Source of the DNA: Leucobacter chinensis
GTDB lineage: Bacteria > Actinomycetota > Actinomycetes > Actinomycetales > Microbacteriaceae
Length of the DNA stretch: 64,000 nucleotides
Reading direction: 5' to 3'
NCBI RefSeq assembly: GCF_019049105.1
Contig: NZ_JAHQZR010000015.1
Location: forward strand, 1 to 64,000
Shown here: piece after piece, positions 33,223-41,147 of the stretch
How the letters are laid out: every line of letters starts with the position of its first letter
Position numbering within the stretch: the first letter of the stretch is position 1
Made by a program: the position numbers and the translations under genes
The notes under the pieces: generated by a model
Seen by the model: only the letters and a program-made list of their open reading frames with translations
Database searches by the model: none
What the model was told of the DNA's origin: nothing

Positions 33223-34749
33223 ATGACGAAACCTTTGCCCGACGATCAACCATCACAAGGGCTTGTGAAGCCTGCCGCTGAGCAGTCGACCGGTGTGACT
33301 CGCGCCCTTGGCGTGGTGGTTGAAGACGCAAAACCGAGCGGTCTCATCACGCTCTCTGGCGTCGAAATGTGGGAGCGCTTCAGCTTCTACGGGCTGCAGG
33401 TGCTGCTCGCCTACTACCTGTACTACTCGATGGGCGAGGGTGGCCTCGGCCTTCCGCAGCCCGTCGCGCTCGGCATCGCCGGCTCGTACGGCGGCCTGGT
33501 CTACATCGCGCAGATCGTCGGCGCGTGGATCGCTGACCGCGTGCTCGCCCCCAAATACGTTGTGCTCATTGGCGGCAGCTCGATTCTCGCTGGCCACATT
33601 ATGCTCGCGATTGTTCCCGGGCTCACGGGCCTCGTGATCGGCCTCGCACTCATCGTCATTGGCACTGGTGGCCTCAAGGTCAACACGACCATGATGGTCG
33701 GCGAGCTCTACCCGAACGGCGGCGCACGCCGCGACGCGGGCTACTCGATCTACTACATGGGCATCACGATCGGCGCCTTCGCGGGCCCACTCATCACCGG
33801 CTGGCTGCACCAGTCGTGGGGCTTCCATGCCGCATTCTTCGCCGCCGCGATCGGTATGGCCGCTGGCCTCACGCAGTACGTGTTTGGCATGGGGCGCCTG
33901 CCCGCGAGCACCGCAACCGTGCCGAACCCACTGCCCAAGGCAGATCGCACGAAGTGGATCATCATCGCGGTCGCGATCGTCGCCGCGATTGCGCTCGGGG
34001 TCGTCTTTGGCGTGATCCGCGCTGAAAATATCAGCAACGTCGTCGCGCTCGTCGTGCTCGTCGCTGCCATCGGCCTCTTCGCGATGCTCTTCACGAACCG
34101 CAAGGTGACCACGGCTGAGCGCCGCGGTGTCGTGCGCTACATTCCGGTGTTCCTCATGAGCCTCGTGTTCTGGACGCTGCTCTTTCAGCTCTTCACCGCG
34201 TTCGCGGTCTTTGCCGACACCAAGATTAACCTCACGATCGGCTCGTTCACGATGCCTCCGACGCTCATCGTCACCCTTGAGAGCCTCGCGGTTGCCGCCA
34301 TCACGGCGCTGCTCGCCGTGCTCTGGACGAAGAGCCGTGCGGCGCGCATGACCCCAGTCACGAAACTCGTGATCGGCGTCATCGCGATGTCGTTTGGTGC
34401 GGCATTCATCGTTCCGTTCAGCCTCGGCGAGGGCACCTCGATGCCGCTCGTCATCGCGCTGCTCGTCATGATCTTCTTTGCGTTTGGTGAGTCGCTCTTC
34501 GCTCCGTCGGCGCTGTCGTTCACGGCAGAGCTCGCGCCGAAGGCCGTGAACTCGCAGATGACGGCCCTGTATTTTCTCACGATGGCGGGCGGGTCGACCT
34601 TCTCTGGCTGGATCTCGCAGTCGTACCGCGAGGGCGCAGAGGCCCAGTACTTCACGACCGTTGCGATCGTCTCGCTCGCCGCGATCGTCGTGCTGGGCAT
34701 CGTCTACCGCGTCGTTGATCGGGCGATGGGACGCCGCGAAACGGTCTAG
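33223..34749 (+). CDS. Proton-dependent oligopeptide transporter (POT/PTR family)
   Basis: A 508-residue transporter with about 12-14 membrane helices. The POT signature is clear: ITLSGVEMWERFSFYGLQVLLAYYL holds the ExxER-like EMWERFSFYG motif, and the later PTR2 region includes GELYPNGGARRDAGYSIYYMGI. It couples proton flow to uptake of di- or tripeptides. ATG 33223 has GGAGG upstream. It is divergent from a FadR-type regulator and gamma-glutamyltransferase, so uptake of gamma-glutamyl di/tripeptides such as glutathione fragments is a reasonable inference. Confidence 0.93.
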   Translation: MTKPLPDDQPSQGLVKPAAEQSTGVTRALGVVVEDAKPSGLITLSGVEMWERFSFYGLQVLLAYYLYYSMGEGGLGLPQPVALGIAGSYGGLVYIAQIVGAWIADRVLAPKYVVLIGGSSILAGHIMLAIVPGLTGLVIGLALIVIGTGGLKVNTTMMVGELYPNGGARRDAGYSIYYMGITIGAFAGPLITGWLHQSWGFHAAFFAAAIGMAAGLTQYVFGMGRLPASTATVPNPLPKADRTKWIIIAVAIVAAIALGVVFGVIRAENISNVVALVVLVAAIGLFAMLFTNRKVTTAERRGVVRYIPVFLMSLVFWTLLFQLFTAFAVFADTKINLTIGSFTMPPTLIVTLESLAVAAITALLAVLWTKSRAARMTPVTKLVIGVIAMSFGAAFIVPFSLGEGTSMPLVIALLVMIFFAFGESLFAPSALSFTAELAPKAVNSQMTALYFLTMAGGSTFSGWISQSYREGAEAQYFTTVAIVSLAAIVVLGIVYRVVDRAMGRRETV

Positions 34750-34789
34750 CCTGTCGACGCGGCGTTTGCCGTTCACATTGGTGAAACCC

Positions 34790-34837
34790 TTGAGCGATTG
34801 GCTCTTCGAGGCCCCTGGCCGAGAGCCAATCGCTCAA
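34790..34837. repeat. Palindrome after the POT gene (16-bp arms)
   Basis: TTGAGCGATTGGCTCT (34790-34805) is perfectly complementary to 34822-34837. The loop is a GC-rich 16 bases. There is no T-run, but position and strength suggest it ends or protects the POT transcript. Confidence 0.8.
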
Positions 34838-34878
34838 ATGAATGTCGCTTGGCTTGGTGATCACGTAGGATCGGGCAC

Positions 34879-35634
34879 ATGAGTAACGCAGTGCTGCTAA
34901 ACATTGAAAACGGGATTGCCCGAATCACCTTGAACCGGCCAGAACGCCTCAACGCGTTCGACCCAGAGGTCGCAGAGGGGTGGGCCGAGGCCTGCGAGCT
35001 CGCGACGCAGACGAGCGAGGTCAAGGCGATTCTCGTGGCTGGTGAGGGTCGCGCCTTCTGTGCGGGCGGCGACGTTCGCGCGATGGCCGAGATGCAAGAC
35101 CGGCGTGAGTCGATGCAGGTACTCGCGGGCCGCATTAACGATGGCATTCTCGCCCTCGTTGAGTCGGCGAAGCCCGTGGTCGCCGCGGCACACGGCGTCA
35201 CTGCGGGTGGCGGGCTCGGCATTCTGCTCTCGAGCGACTACGCGGTCATTGGCGAGTCGTCGAAGGTGGGCAGCATTTATGCGGGCGTCGGCCTGACCCC
35301 AGATCTCTCGGTCTCGGCTCAGCTTGCCCGCGCGGTCGGCGAGCGACGGGCGCTGCAGCTCGTGCTGCAAGATAACCTCTTGAGCGCCGACGAGGCCGTC
35401 GAGTGGGGCCTCGCGGCCGAGAAGGTCGCCGACGACGCCGTGCTCGCACGTGCCGAGGCGATCGCCGAGCACTGGGTGCAGAATGCTTACGCCTACGGTG
35501 AGGCGAAGCGTCTCGTGCGTGCCGCTGCTGGCCGCTCGTTCCGCGAGCAGATTGCCGACGAGGCGCGCACGATCGGTGTCGCGGCGATCACCCCCGAGGG
35601 TGAGAAGCGCATCGCGGCTTTCGCAGCCCGCTAG
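34879..35634 (+). CDS. Enoyl-CoA hydratase/isomerase (crotonase) family, isomerase-like
   Basis: A 251-residue crotonase-fold protein. The CoA-binding and oxyanion parts are intact (GEGRAFCAGGDV; HGVTAGGGLGILLSSDYAV). The two catalytic Glu of true hydratases are not at their usual places: GGGLG stands where GGGCE is usual, and YAGVG where PExxLG is usual. Instead Asp142 occurs in GLTPD, the arrangement seen in PaaG-type and other double-bond isomerases. I therefore favour an isomerase over a hydratase. AGGA lies 8 bases before the ATG. It stands alone, downstream of a palindrome. Confidence 0.85.
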   Translation: MSNAVLLNIENGIARITLNRPERLNAFDPEVAEGWAEACELATQTSEVKAILVAGEGRAFCAGGDVRAMAEMQDRRESMQVLAGRINDGILALVESAKPVVAAAHGVTAGGGLGILLSSDYAVIGESSKVGSIYAGVGLTPDLSVSAQLARAVGERRALQLVLQDNLLSADEAVEWGLAAEKVADDAVLARAEAIAEHWVQNAYAYGEAKRLVRAAAGRSFREQIADEARTIGVAAITPEGEKRIAAFAAR

Positions 35635-35666
35635 TGGCGGTGCTGAGGGGCGGCGCAGAAACGTTC

Positions 35667-35696
35667 TCGACAAATGAGACATTGTTCGCATAACAT
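35667..35696 (+). promoter_or_regulatory. Promoter giving a probable leaderless transcript for the CPBP gene
   Basis: TCGACA (35667-35672), an 18-bp spacer and TAACAT (35691-35696) lie so that the transcript would start 7 bases later, at the ATG at 35704. No Shine-Dalgarno sequence is present in the A/T-rich stretch before the ATG. Confidence 0.6.
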
Positions 35697-35703
35697 ATAG
35701 AAC

Positions 35704-36663
35704 ATGTCGCTGCGCCGCTCACTCACCGTCTTTCTCATCATCACCTATGGCCTTGCGTGGCTGCTCGCGCTGCCGCTCTGGCTGGGCAACGGTCTCGAAG
35801 AGCCGTCGGCGAGACTGATACTCGTCATCACAATGTTCGTGCCGACCGTCGCCGCGCTCGTCGTCGTCTTTTTTATCGAGCGGCCGAAGCACAAGGCGCG
35901 GGCGCTCGGCCTCGTTCCTTTGAAGCCCGTGAAGCCGCTCGTGCTGAGCCTCGTTGGTGCGCTCTTCATTCCGGTCATCATCTGCGTTGGCGGCCTCTGG
36001 CTCGGCTCACTCTTCGGCGTTTTTCCCGCCGACTTCATCACCTTCTCGGGCTTTCAGCAGCTCACCGAGATGCAGCTCGCGCAGGTCGGCGTGAGCGAAC
36101 TGCCCATGCCCATAGGCGCGCTCGTGGCCCTGCAGTTCGTGAACTTCATCATCGCGGTGCTCTTCATCAACCTCATCCCGGCTCTCGGCGAAGAGATCGG
36201 CTGGCGCGGTTGGCTCCTGCCCAAGCTCATGCGCTTTGGCCCGTGGCCAGCGATCGTGATCTCGGGCGTGATCTGGGGCCTCTGGCACGCCCCCGCGGTA
36301 CTGCTCGGCTACAACTATCCGGGCACGCCCGGCTGGCTCGCGCTCGTCGCCATGGTCGTGATGAGCACGATTGTGGGCGGCATTTTCGGCTGGCTCCGCT
36401 TGCGAGGCGGCTCGGTGTGGCCGGCGGCGCTTGCGCACAGCTCGCTCAACGCCGCGGCAACGCTCGTATTCGTCTTCATTGCTGAAAACGGAACCTACAA
36501 CCCCCTGCACGCCAACGTGACCGGCTGGAGCGGGTGGATCATTCCCGGTATCGCCCTCATCGCGATCGTCGCGGCGGGCAAGTTTGCCCCTCGTGCCGAT
36601 GCGGCTTCACTCGAAGATCAGACAGCAGGCGATCCCACGCCGGCGCAGGGCGACGCCCAGTGA
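35704..36663 (+). CDS. CPBP family intramembrane glutamic endopeptidase (Abi/CAAX type)
   Basis: A 319-residue membrane protein with about eight hydrophobic segments. The CPBP motifs are complete: EExxxR as GEEIGWRGWLLP (Glu163, Glu164, Arg168), FxxxH-like WGLWHAP with His195, and a later His in ALAHSSLNA. The C-terminal 30 residues are hydrophilic. Family members cleave within membranes, and in bacteria many are linked to bacteriocin self-immunity or to envelope control. The start appears leaderless. The next gene (SdpI-like) begins at its stop (GTGA overlap), and further downstream come a YtrA-type regulator and two DUF1648 proteins, consistent with an immunity or stress locus. Confidence 0.88.
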   Translation: MSLRRSLTVFLIITYGLAWLLALPLWLGNGLEEPSARLILVITMFVPTVAALVVVFFIERPKHKARALGLVPLKPVKPLVLSLVGALFIPVIICVGGLWLGSLFGVFPADFITFSGFQQLTEMQLAQVGVSELPMPIGALVALQFVNFIIAVLFINLIPALGEEIGWRGWLLPKLMRFGPWPAIVISGVIWGLWHAPAVLLGYNYPGTPGWLALVAMVVMSTIVGGIFGWLRLRGGSVWPAALAHSSLNAAATLVFVFIAENGTYNPLHANVTGWSGWIIPGIALIAIVAAGKFAPRADAASLEDQTAGDPTPAQGDAQ

Positions 36664-37109
36664 CCGCCGTCATTGGGGTGATGGTTGGGGTGCTTGGGCT
36701 CGGCGGCGCTGGCCTGTTCATGGTTCGGCTCGCTGGGCGAAGCGCTCGCGGTGAGCTCGAACGAAACTACCTGGTCGGTATTCGCACGAAAGCTGCCCTG
36801 GTCTCTGACGAGGCCTGGTTCGTAGCGCAACGAGAGGGCGCACCGCTCACTCGCCGCGCAGGCTACGGGCTCTGGGCGGCCGCAGTCGCATGCCTCGCAG
36901 GCGCAGCCGTTTCGCTCGGCGTCTTCGGGCCGGTCTCGGCAGACACGCTTGCGTGGGGTATGGCTGTCGTGATCCTCGGCTCATCGCTCTGGTGCATCGT
37001 CTGGTCGCTTCGCGCCTGCGTGCGCGGCAACCGCGCGGCTGCCGCGGTGCTCGGGTGGAGCGATGCCGAGGCCCGCATGCGTTTTTCAGACTGGTTCACC
37101 GTCTCATGA
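36660..37109 (+). CDS. SdpI/YhfL-family small membrane protein
   Basis: A 149-residue protein with a hydrophobic N-terminus and two later membrane segments. The central LERNYLVGIRTKAALVSDEAWFVAQREG matches the SdpI/YhfL pattern (N-x-x-x-G-I-R-T ... W). In Bacillus subtilis SdpI gives immunity to the SdpC toxin and signals its presence; that is knowledge of the family, not proof here. The start is GTG 36660 overlapping the CPBP stop. It lies between the protease gene and the YtrA-type regulator gene. Confidence 0.75.
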   Translation: MTAVIGVMVGVLGLGGAGLFMVRLAGRSARGELERNYLVGIRTKAALVSDEAWFVAQREGAPLTRRAGYGLWAAAVACLAGAAVSLGVFGPVSADTLAWGMAVVILGSSLWCIVWSLRACVRGNRAAAAVLGWSDAEARMRFSDWFTVS

Positions 37110-37132
37110 CGACTCGAGTGAGGGTATAGAAC

Positions 37133-37495
37133 ATGCTTTTTCGACTGCGGCCTGACGCCGAGGTGTCGCTTGCCGAGCAGATCGCGGTGCAGGTGCGCGC
37201 CGCGGTTGCCTCTGGCGAGCTCGAGGCGGGCGAGCGCCTGCCGCCTGCCCGCGACCTCGCGCGCTCGCTCAAGATCAACATGCACACCGTGCTGCGCGCC
37301 TACCAGCAACTGCGCGATGAGGGCATCATCGAGATGCGCCAGGGCCGGGGTGCCTTCGTGTGCAATGATGCCAACGCCATGCTCGTGCGCATCAACGAAC
37401 TGACCACCCAGCTGGTCGACGAGGCCAAGAAGCTCGGTCTCTCGGCGAGCGAGATACACCGGAGTATTGACCGAATGATGGGAGACCCCGCATGA
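37133..37495 (+). CDS. GntR family regulator, YtrA subfamily
   Basis: A 120-residue short GntR protein. The winged helix covers residues 1-75 (LAEQIAVQVRAAVASGELEAGERLPPARDLARSLKINMHTVLRAYQQL). Only a short helical tail of about 45 residues follows, which defines the YtrA subfamily. Such regulators control adjacent membrane proteins and respond to cell-wall antibiotics in known cases. It begins 23 bases after the SdpI-like gene and overlaps the first DUF1648 gene by 4 bases, so it is embedded in the membrane-protein operon. Confidence 0.9.
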   Translation: MLFRLRPDAEVSLAEQIAVQVRAAVASGELEAGERLPPARDLARSLKINMHTVLRAYQQLRDEGIIEMRQGRGAFVCNDANAMLVRINELTTQLVDEAKKLGLSASEIHRSIDRMMGDPA

Positions 37496-38520
37496 CCGCT
37501 CGCATGAGCACCACGCGAAAGCTGTTCATTGTGTTCACGATGTGGCTGCCAGCGGTAGCCCTGATCGTGACAAGATCGCTGTGGATCGCCGAGCTGCCAG
37601 CCGAGTTACCCACGCACTGGGGCGCGAGCGGTCCGGCCGACGGTGCGAGTGCTGCCGGCCCGTTCTTCGGCTGGATGCTCGGCATCTCGCTCGCCGCGGC
37701 CATCGTCGGAACCGTGATGATCGTGGCTCCCGTGCGGGGCAAGTGGGTGCAGCGAGCGACCGCGGGTGTGATTGGGGCGGTCGCCTTTTACCCGCTTGCG
37801 ATGTGGATCACCTCGGCCGCTCCCTCCCGTGGCGTCACCGATCCCTACACGGTCGAGCTCGGTGCATGGTTTGCGCTGCTCATGCTTGCCCCGGCGTACG
37901 GCCTGTTGCCACTCGTGATCTACCCCAAGATCGACAACCCCGCGATCGAGGTTGTCGCCGATGCTGAGGTCGAGCCGGTTGAACTCGAGCCCGGCGAGGT
38001 TGCCTCATGGAGCCGCACCATTGTCTCGAAAATGTTCGTCATCATGACGATTCTGCTCACGGTGCTGCAGGCTGCCATCTATATTCCGGTGATCATGACC
38101 GAGGGCATCTCGCACCTGCACTGGAGCGTCATTGTTGCGGTGCTCGTCGTACTCTTGGTCGCGGCCTTTTGCGTGTACCGGGTGAGTGTCGATTGGCGGG
38201 GCCTCAGGGTCACGTCTGGCCTCTTCGGGTTTCCGATCAAGCGGCTCTCACCGGCGCAGATCGTGAAGGCCGAGGTCGCCGAGATCAACCCGGGCGAGTG
38301 GGGCGGCTGGGGCTATCGCATCGCCCCGGGCCGCTCGGCGATCGTGCTCAAACAGGGGCCGGGGTTCGTGGTGACGCAGGCCAACGGCAAGCTCTTTGCC
38401 GTGACGCTCGAACGCCCCGAAGAGCCGGTGAGCGTTATGCAAGGGCTCCTTGACGCGAGCAAGCGGCGGGGCGATGGCAAAGGCCTCGGCACGAACGCGA
38501 CCTCTGAGGTGGGCGAGTGA
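37492..38520 (+). CDS. DUF1648-domain membrane protein
   Basis: A 342-residue protein with about seven hydrophobic segments. The N-terminal DUF1648 motif reads AELPTHWGASGPADG near residues 34-50. A middle polar loop is Glu/Val-rich (VVADAEVEPVELEPGEVASW). The C-terminal about 110 residues form a PH-like soluble part (YRVSVDWRGLRVTSGLFGFPIKRLSPAQI). DUF1648 is the N-terminal half of SdpI-type proteins in other bacteria, which links it to the SdpI-like gene upstream. ATGA overlap with the regulator and GTGA overlap with the next gene show operon structure. Confidence 0.75.
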   Translation: MTARMSTTRKLFIVFTMWLPAVALIVTRSLWIAELPAELPTHWGASGPADGASAAGPFFGWMLGISLAAAIVGTVMIVAPVRGKWVQRATAGVIGAVAFYPLAMWITSAAPSRGVTDPYTVELGAWFALLMLAPAYGLLPLVIYPKIDNPAIEVVADAEVEPVELEPGEVASWSRTIVSKMFVIMTILLTVLQAAIYIPVIMTEGISHLHWSVIVAVLVVLLVAAFCVYRVSVDWRGLRVTSGLFGFPIKRLSPAQIVKAEVAEINPGEWGGWGYRIAPGRSAIVLKQGPGFVVTQANGKLFAVTLERPEEPVSVMQGLLDASKRRGDGKGLGTNATSEVGE

Positions 38521-39047
38521 CCGGCGGGGCAGGGGTCGGCGGCCCCGGAACGAACGGCGCCGCGGGGTCTGGGCTCTCAACCCTCGAGAAGGCGCGCATT
38601 GTGCTCGCCGGGGTGGTCGCGCCGGCCCTCATCGTGCTGCTCGGGTGGCGTCTCGCGCTGTCGTGGCAAGACCTGCCCGGTGAGATTCCTTCGCACTGGC
38701 AGGGAGGCGGCGCGACGAGCTTCTCGGCCCCGGCCGACATCATCTCGTCGTGGGTGTTCGGCGCGAGCTTCGCGGCGCTCGCGGCAATGCTCGGCACCGT
38801 AGCAATGGCCTGGGGGTGGCAGTGGACCAGGCTGTCGCGAGGCTTTAGCGCTGCCCTCGTCGGGGTCACCGGGGCCGTCATGACGGGGCTCGTGCTCTCG
38901 CTGGCCGTCGCCCGAGGCCTCACGACCGAGCAGGTCGTCGAGCGTGGTGCTGGCCCCGGAATGCTCGGGGTGTTCGGCGGTTTTGCGCTGTGGCTGGTGC
39001 TAGCGCTCTGGACGCTGCCACGGGCCCGGCCGCTGCAGCGTAGCTGA
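38517..39047 (+). CDS. Small DUF1648-like membrane protein
   Basis: A 176-residue protein. A Gly-rich N-terminal tail precedes four hydrophobic segments. The loop LPGEIPSHWQGGGATSFSAP after the first helix is a divergent copy of the DUF1648 motif, so it looks like a shortened relative of the preceding protein without its soluble C-terminus. The GTG start overlaps the preceding stop (GTGA). It is the last gene of the YtrA operon. Confidence 0.7.
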   Translation: MTGGAGVGGPGTNGAAGSGLSTLEKARIVLAGVVAPALIVLLGWRLALSWQDLPGEIPSHWQGGGATSFSAPADIISSWVFGASFAALAAMLGTVAMAWGWQWTRLSRGFSAALVGVTGAVMTGLVLSLAVARGLTTEQVVERGAGPGMLGVFGGFALWLVLALWTLPRARPLQRS

Positions 39048-39110
39048 GAGGCCACCGGCGATGCCTCCCGGGGCCCTTGTGAACGCCGCCGCTCTGCGGT
39101 AGCGTGCAAA

Positions 39111-39134
39111 CGTGAAAGTGTTTTCACTTTTACG
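39111..39134. promoter_or_regulatory. Inverted-repeat operator upstream of tetR
   Basis: CGTGAAAGTG (39111-39120) and CACTTTTACG (39125-39134) pair at 9 of 10 positions around TTTT. It lies 55 bases before the TetR start and is probably the autoregulatory site for the tetR-thiolase-SDR-MaoC unit. Confidence 0.6.
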
Positions 39135-39189
39135 GGTTGGCCCGGCGACGACTGTCTGAGGGCCCGGGGTATCGGCCAAGGGAGGCTTG

Positions 39190-39846
39190 ATGACTGAGCA
39201 ACGCACCCTCACCGAGAAGGGCCGCGAGACGAGGCTCAGGCTGCTGCGATCTGCCGAGCAGCTCCTCGCCACCCAGGGCTACGCCAACATGCGCATCACC
39301 GACATCACCTCGAACGCGGGGCTCTCGGCCGGCGCGTTCTACCGCTACTTCACCGATCGCCACCAGATCACGCTCGAACTCATGCGCGAAATGATCGACG
39401 AGATGGCCGAGTTTATTCGCAGCCCCTTCGACGAATCAGACCCGAAGCGTTCGGTGCTCGAATCGACGCACAAGTACTTCGAGTTTTACGACGAGCACCG
39501 GGCTGTGCTCGGGGTGCTCGTCGAGATGTCGCAAACCGACGCTCAGGTCGCCGCGTTCTGGGACGAGACGAAGCGAGCCTTCTACGCACGCATCGCCCGC
39601 TCGTTGCGACGTGGGGTGCGGCTGGGGGTGATCCGCGACGATATTGATCCGCAGATTGCGGCCGAGATGCTCGGCAGCATGACCGAGTTTTATGCCTTTC
39701 AGCGCTTCGCGATGAACGGGAGCGGGCTGACCGACGTGTCAACCGCCGATGCAACGCGCACCATCGCCGAGATTTGGATCTCGGGAATGGGACTGAATGA
39801 ACAGGACGCGCAGCGAAGCGCGCCTGACGACACAGAAACCGACTAG
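39190..39846 (+). CDS. TetR family regulator of the thiolase operon
   Basis: A 218-residue repressor with the N-terminal helix-turn-helix ATQGYANMRITDITSNAGLSAGAFYRYFTDRHQ. The C-terminal ligand domain resembles those of acyl-CoA-sensing TetR proteins in length, but the ligand is not readable. ATG 39190 has GGGAGG 4 bases upstream; an in-frame TTG one codon earlier is less likely. The thiolase gene starts 10 bases after its stop, so it leads the operon. A dyad upstream supports autoregulation, probably relieved by an acyl-CoA. Confidence 0.9.
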   Translation: MTEQRTLTEKGRETRLRLLRSAEQLLATQGYANMRITDITSNAGLSAGAFYRYFTDRHQITLELMREMIDEMAEFIRSPFDESDPKRSVLESTHKYFEFYDEHRAVLGVLVEMSQTDAQVAAFWDETKRAFYARIARSLRRGVRLGVIRDDIDPQIAAEMLGSMTEFYAFQRFAMNGSGLTDVSTADATRTIAEIWISGMGLNEQDAQRSAPDDTETD

Positions 39847-39856
39847 AGGAGTCACC

Positions 39857-41074
39857 ATGCCAGAAGCCGTTATCGTTTCAACCGCCCGTTCGCCGATTGG
39901 CCGTGCGTTCAAGGGCTCGCTCATCGACATGCGACCCGACGACCTCACCGTGCAAATGGTGCAGGCGGCGCTCGCGAAGGTTCCGGGGCTTGACCCGAAC
40001 GACATTGACGACCTCATGCTCGGCACCGGATCGCCAGCCGGCGAGGGCGGCTTCAACATGGCGCGCGTCGTGGCGGTGCTCTCGGGCATGGACTCGGTGC
40101 CCGGCACAACCGTGAACCGCTACTGCTCGAGCAGCCTCCAAACGACGCGCATGGCGATGCACGCGATTCGCGCGGGCGAGGGCGACGTGTTCATCTCGGC
40201 CGGCGTCGAGACCGTGAGCCGCTTCGGCAACGGCGCGGCCGATTCGAGCCCCGGAACCGAAAACCCGCTCTTCGCCGACGCGATGAAGCGCACCGAGCGC
40301 TTTGCCGCGGGCGGTGAGCGGTGGATCGACCCGCGCGAGTCTGGCGAACTGCCCGACGTGTACATTGCGATGGGGCAGACGGCCGAGAACGTCGCCCAGT
40401 CAGAGGGCATCAGCCGCGCCGACCAGGATCGCTTTGGGGTGCGCAGCCAGAACCTCGCTGAGCAGGCGATCGCGAGCGGCTTCTGGGAGCGCGACATTAC
40501 CCCGGTCACGTTGCCCGACGGCAGCGTCGTGAGCCGCGACGACGGCCCGCGCGCTGGCGTGACCCTCGAGGCGGTGAGTGAGCTTCAGCCGGTATTTCGC
40601 CCAGACGGCACCGTGACCGCGGGCAACTGCTGCCCCCTCAACGACGGGGCCGCCGCGCTCGTCATCATGAGTGACACCAAGGCGAAAGAACTCGGCCTCA
40701 CGCCGCTCGCTCGCATCGTGAGCACCGGCGTCTCGGGCCTCTCGCCCGAGATCATGGGTCTCGGCCCGGTCGAAGCCTCGAAGCGGGCGCTCAGCCTCGC
40801 CGGGCTCAGCATGGGCGACATTGACCTCGTCGAAATCAACGAGGCCTTCGCCGCCCAGGTTATTGGCTCGGCCAGAGCGCTCGGCATCGACGAAGATCGC
40901 CTGAACGTCAACGGCGGCGCGATCGCCGTCGGCCACCCCTTCGGCATGACGGGCGCGCGCATCACGAGTACGCTCATCAACTCGTTGCAGTGGCACGACA
41001 AGCAGTTCGGCCTCGAGACCATGTGCGTTGGCGGCGGAATGGGCATGGCGATGGTGATCGAGCGTCTCTCGTAA
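39857..41074 (+). CDS. Acetyl-CoA acyltransferase (thiolase)
   Basis: A 405-residue degradative-type thiolase. The nucleophile Cys90 is in NRYCSSSLQT, the general-base region has VGHPFGMTGAR (catalytic His), and the second Cys is in ETMCVGGGMG. The NEAFAAQ motif is present. ATG 39857 has AGAGGAG upstream. It cleaves a 3-ketoacyl-CoA with CoA to acetyl-CoA plus a shorter acyl-CoA. With the SDR and MaoC genes it supplies three of the four beta-oxidation steps; the acyl-CoA dehydrogenase and ligase are elsewhere in the window. Confidence 0.92.
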   Translation: MPEAVIVSTARSPIGRAFKGSLIDMRPDDLTVQMVQAALAKVPGLDPNDIDDLMLGTGSPAGEGGFNMARVVAVLSGMDSVPGTTVNRYCSSSLQTTRMAMHAIRAGEGDVFISAGVETVSRFGNGAADSSPGTENPLFADAMKRTERFAAGGERWIDPRESGELPDVYIAMGQTAENVAQSEGISRADQDRFGVRSQNLAEQAIASGFWERDITPVTLPDGSVVSRDDGPRAGVTLEAVSELQPVFRPDGTVTAGNCCPLNDGAAALVIMSDTKAKELGLTPLARIVSTGVSGLSPEIMGLGPVEASKRALSLAGLSMGDIDLVEINEAFAAQVIGSARALGIDEDRLNVNGGAIAVGHPFGMTGARITSTLINSLQWHDKQFGLETMCVGGGMGMAMVIERLS

Positions 41075-41147
41075 CGCGCCGCGGCCTGCGGTCGCATGGC
41101 CGCGCTAGCACCCCACACCACGATCTGTACCGTACAAAGGAGTATCT

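Noticed and set aside
33253-34776. A 507-codon minus-strand frame rich in Asp, Arg and His
   Set aside because: It is the complement of the POT transporter; its charged repeats are the mirror of hydrophobic codons.
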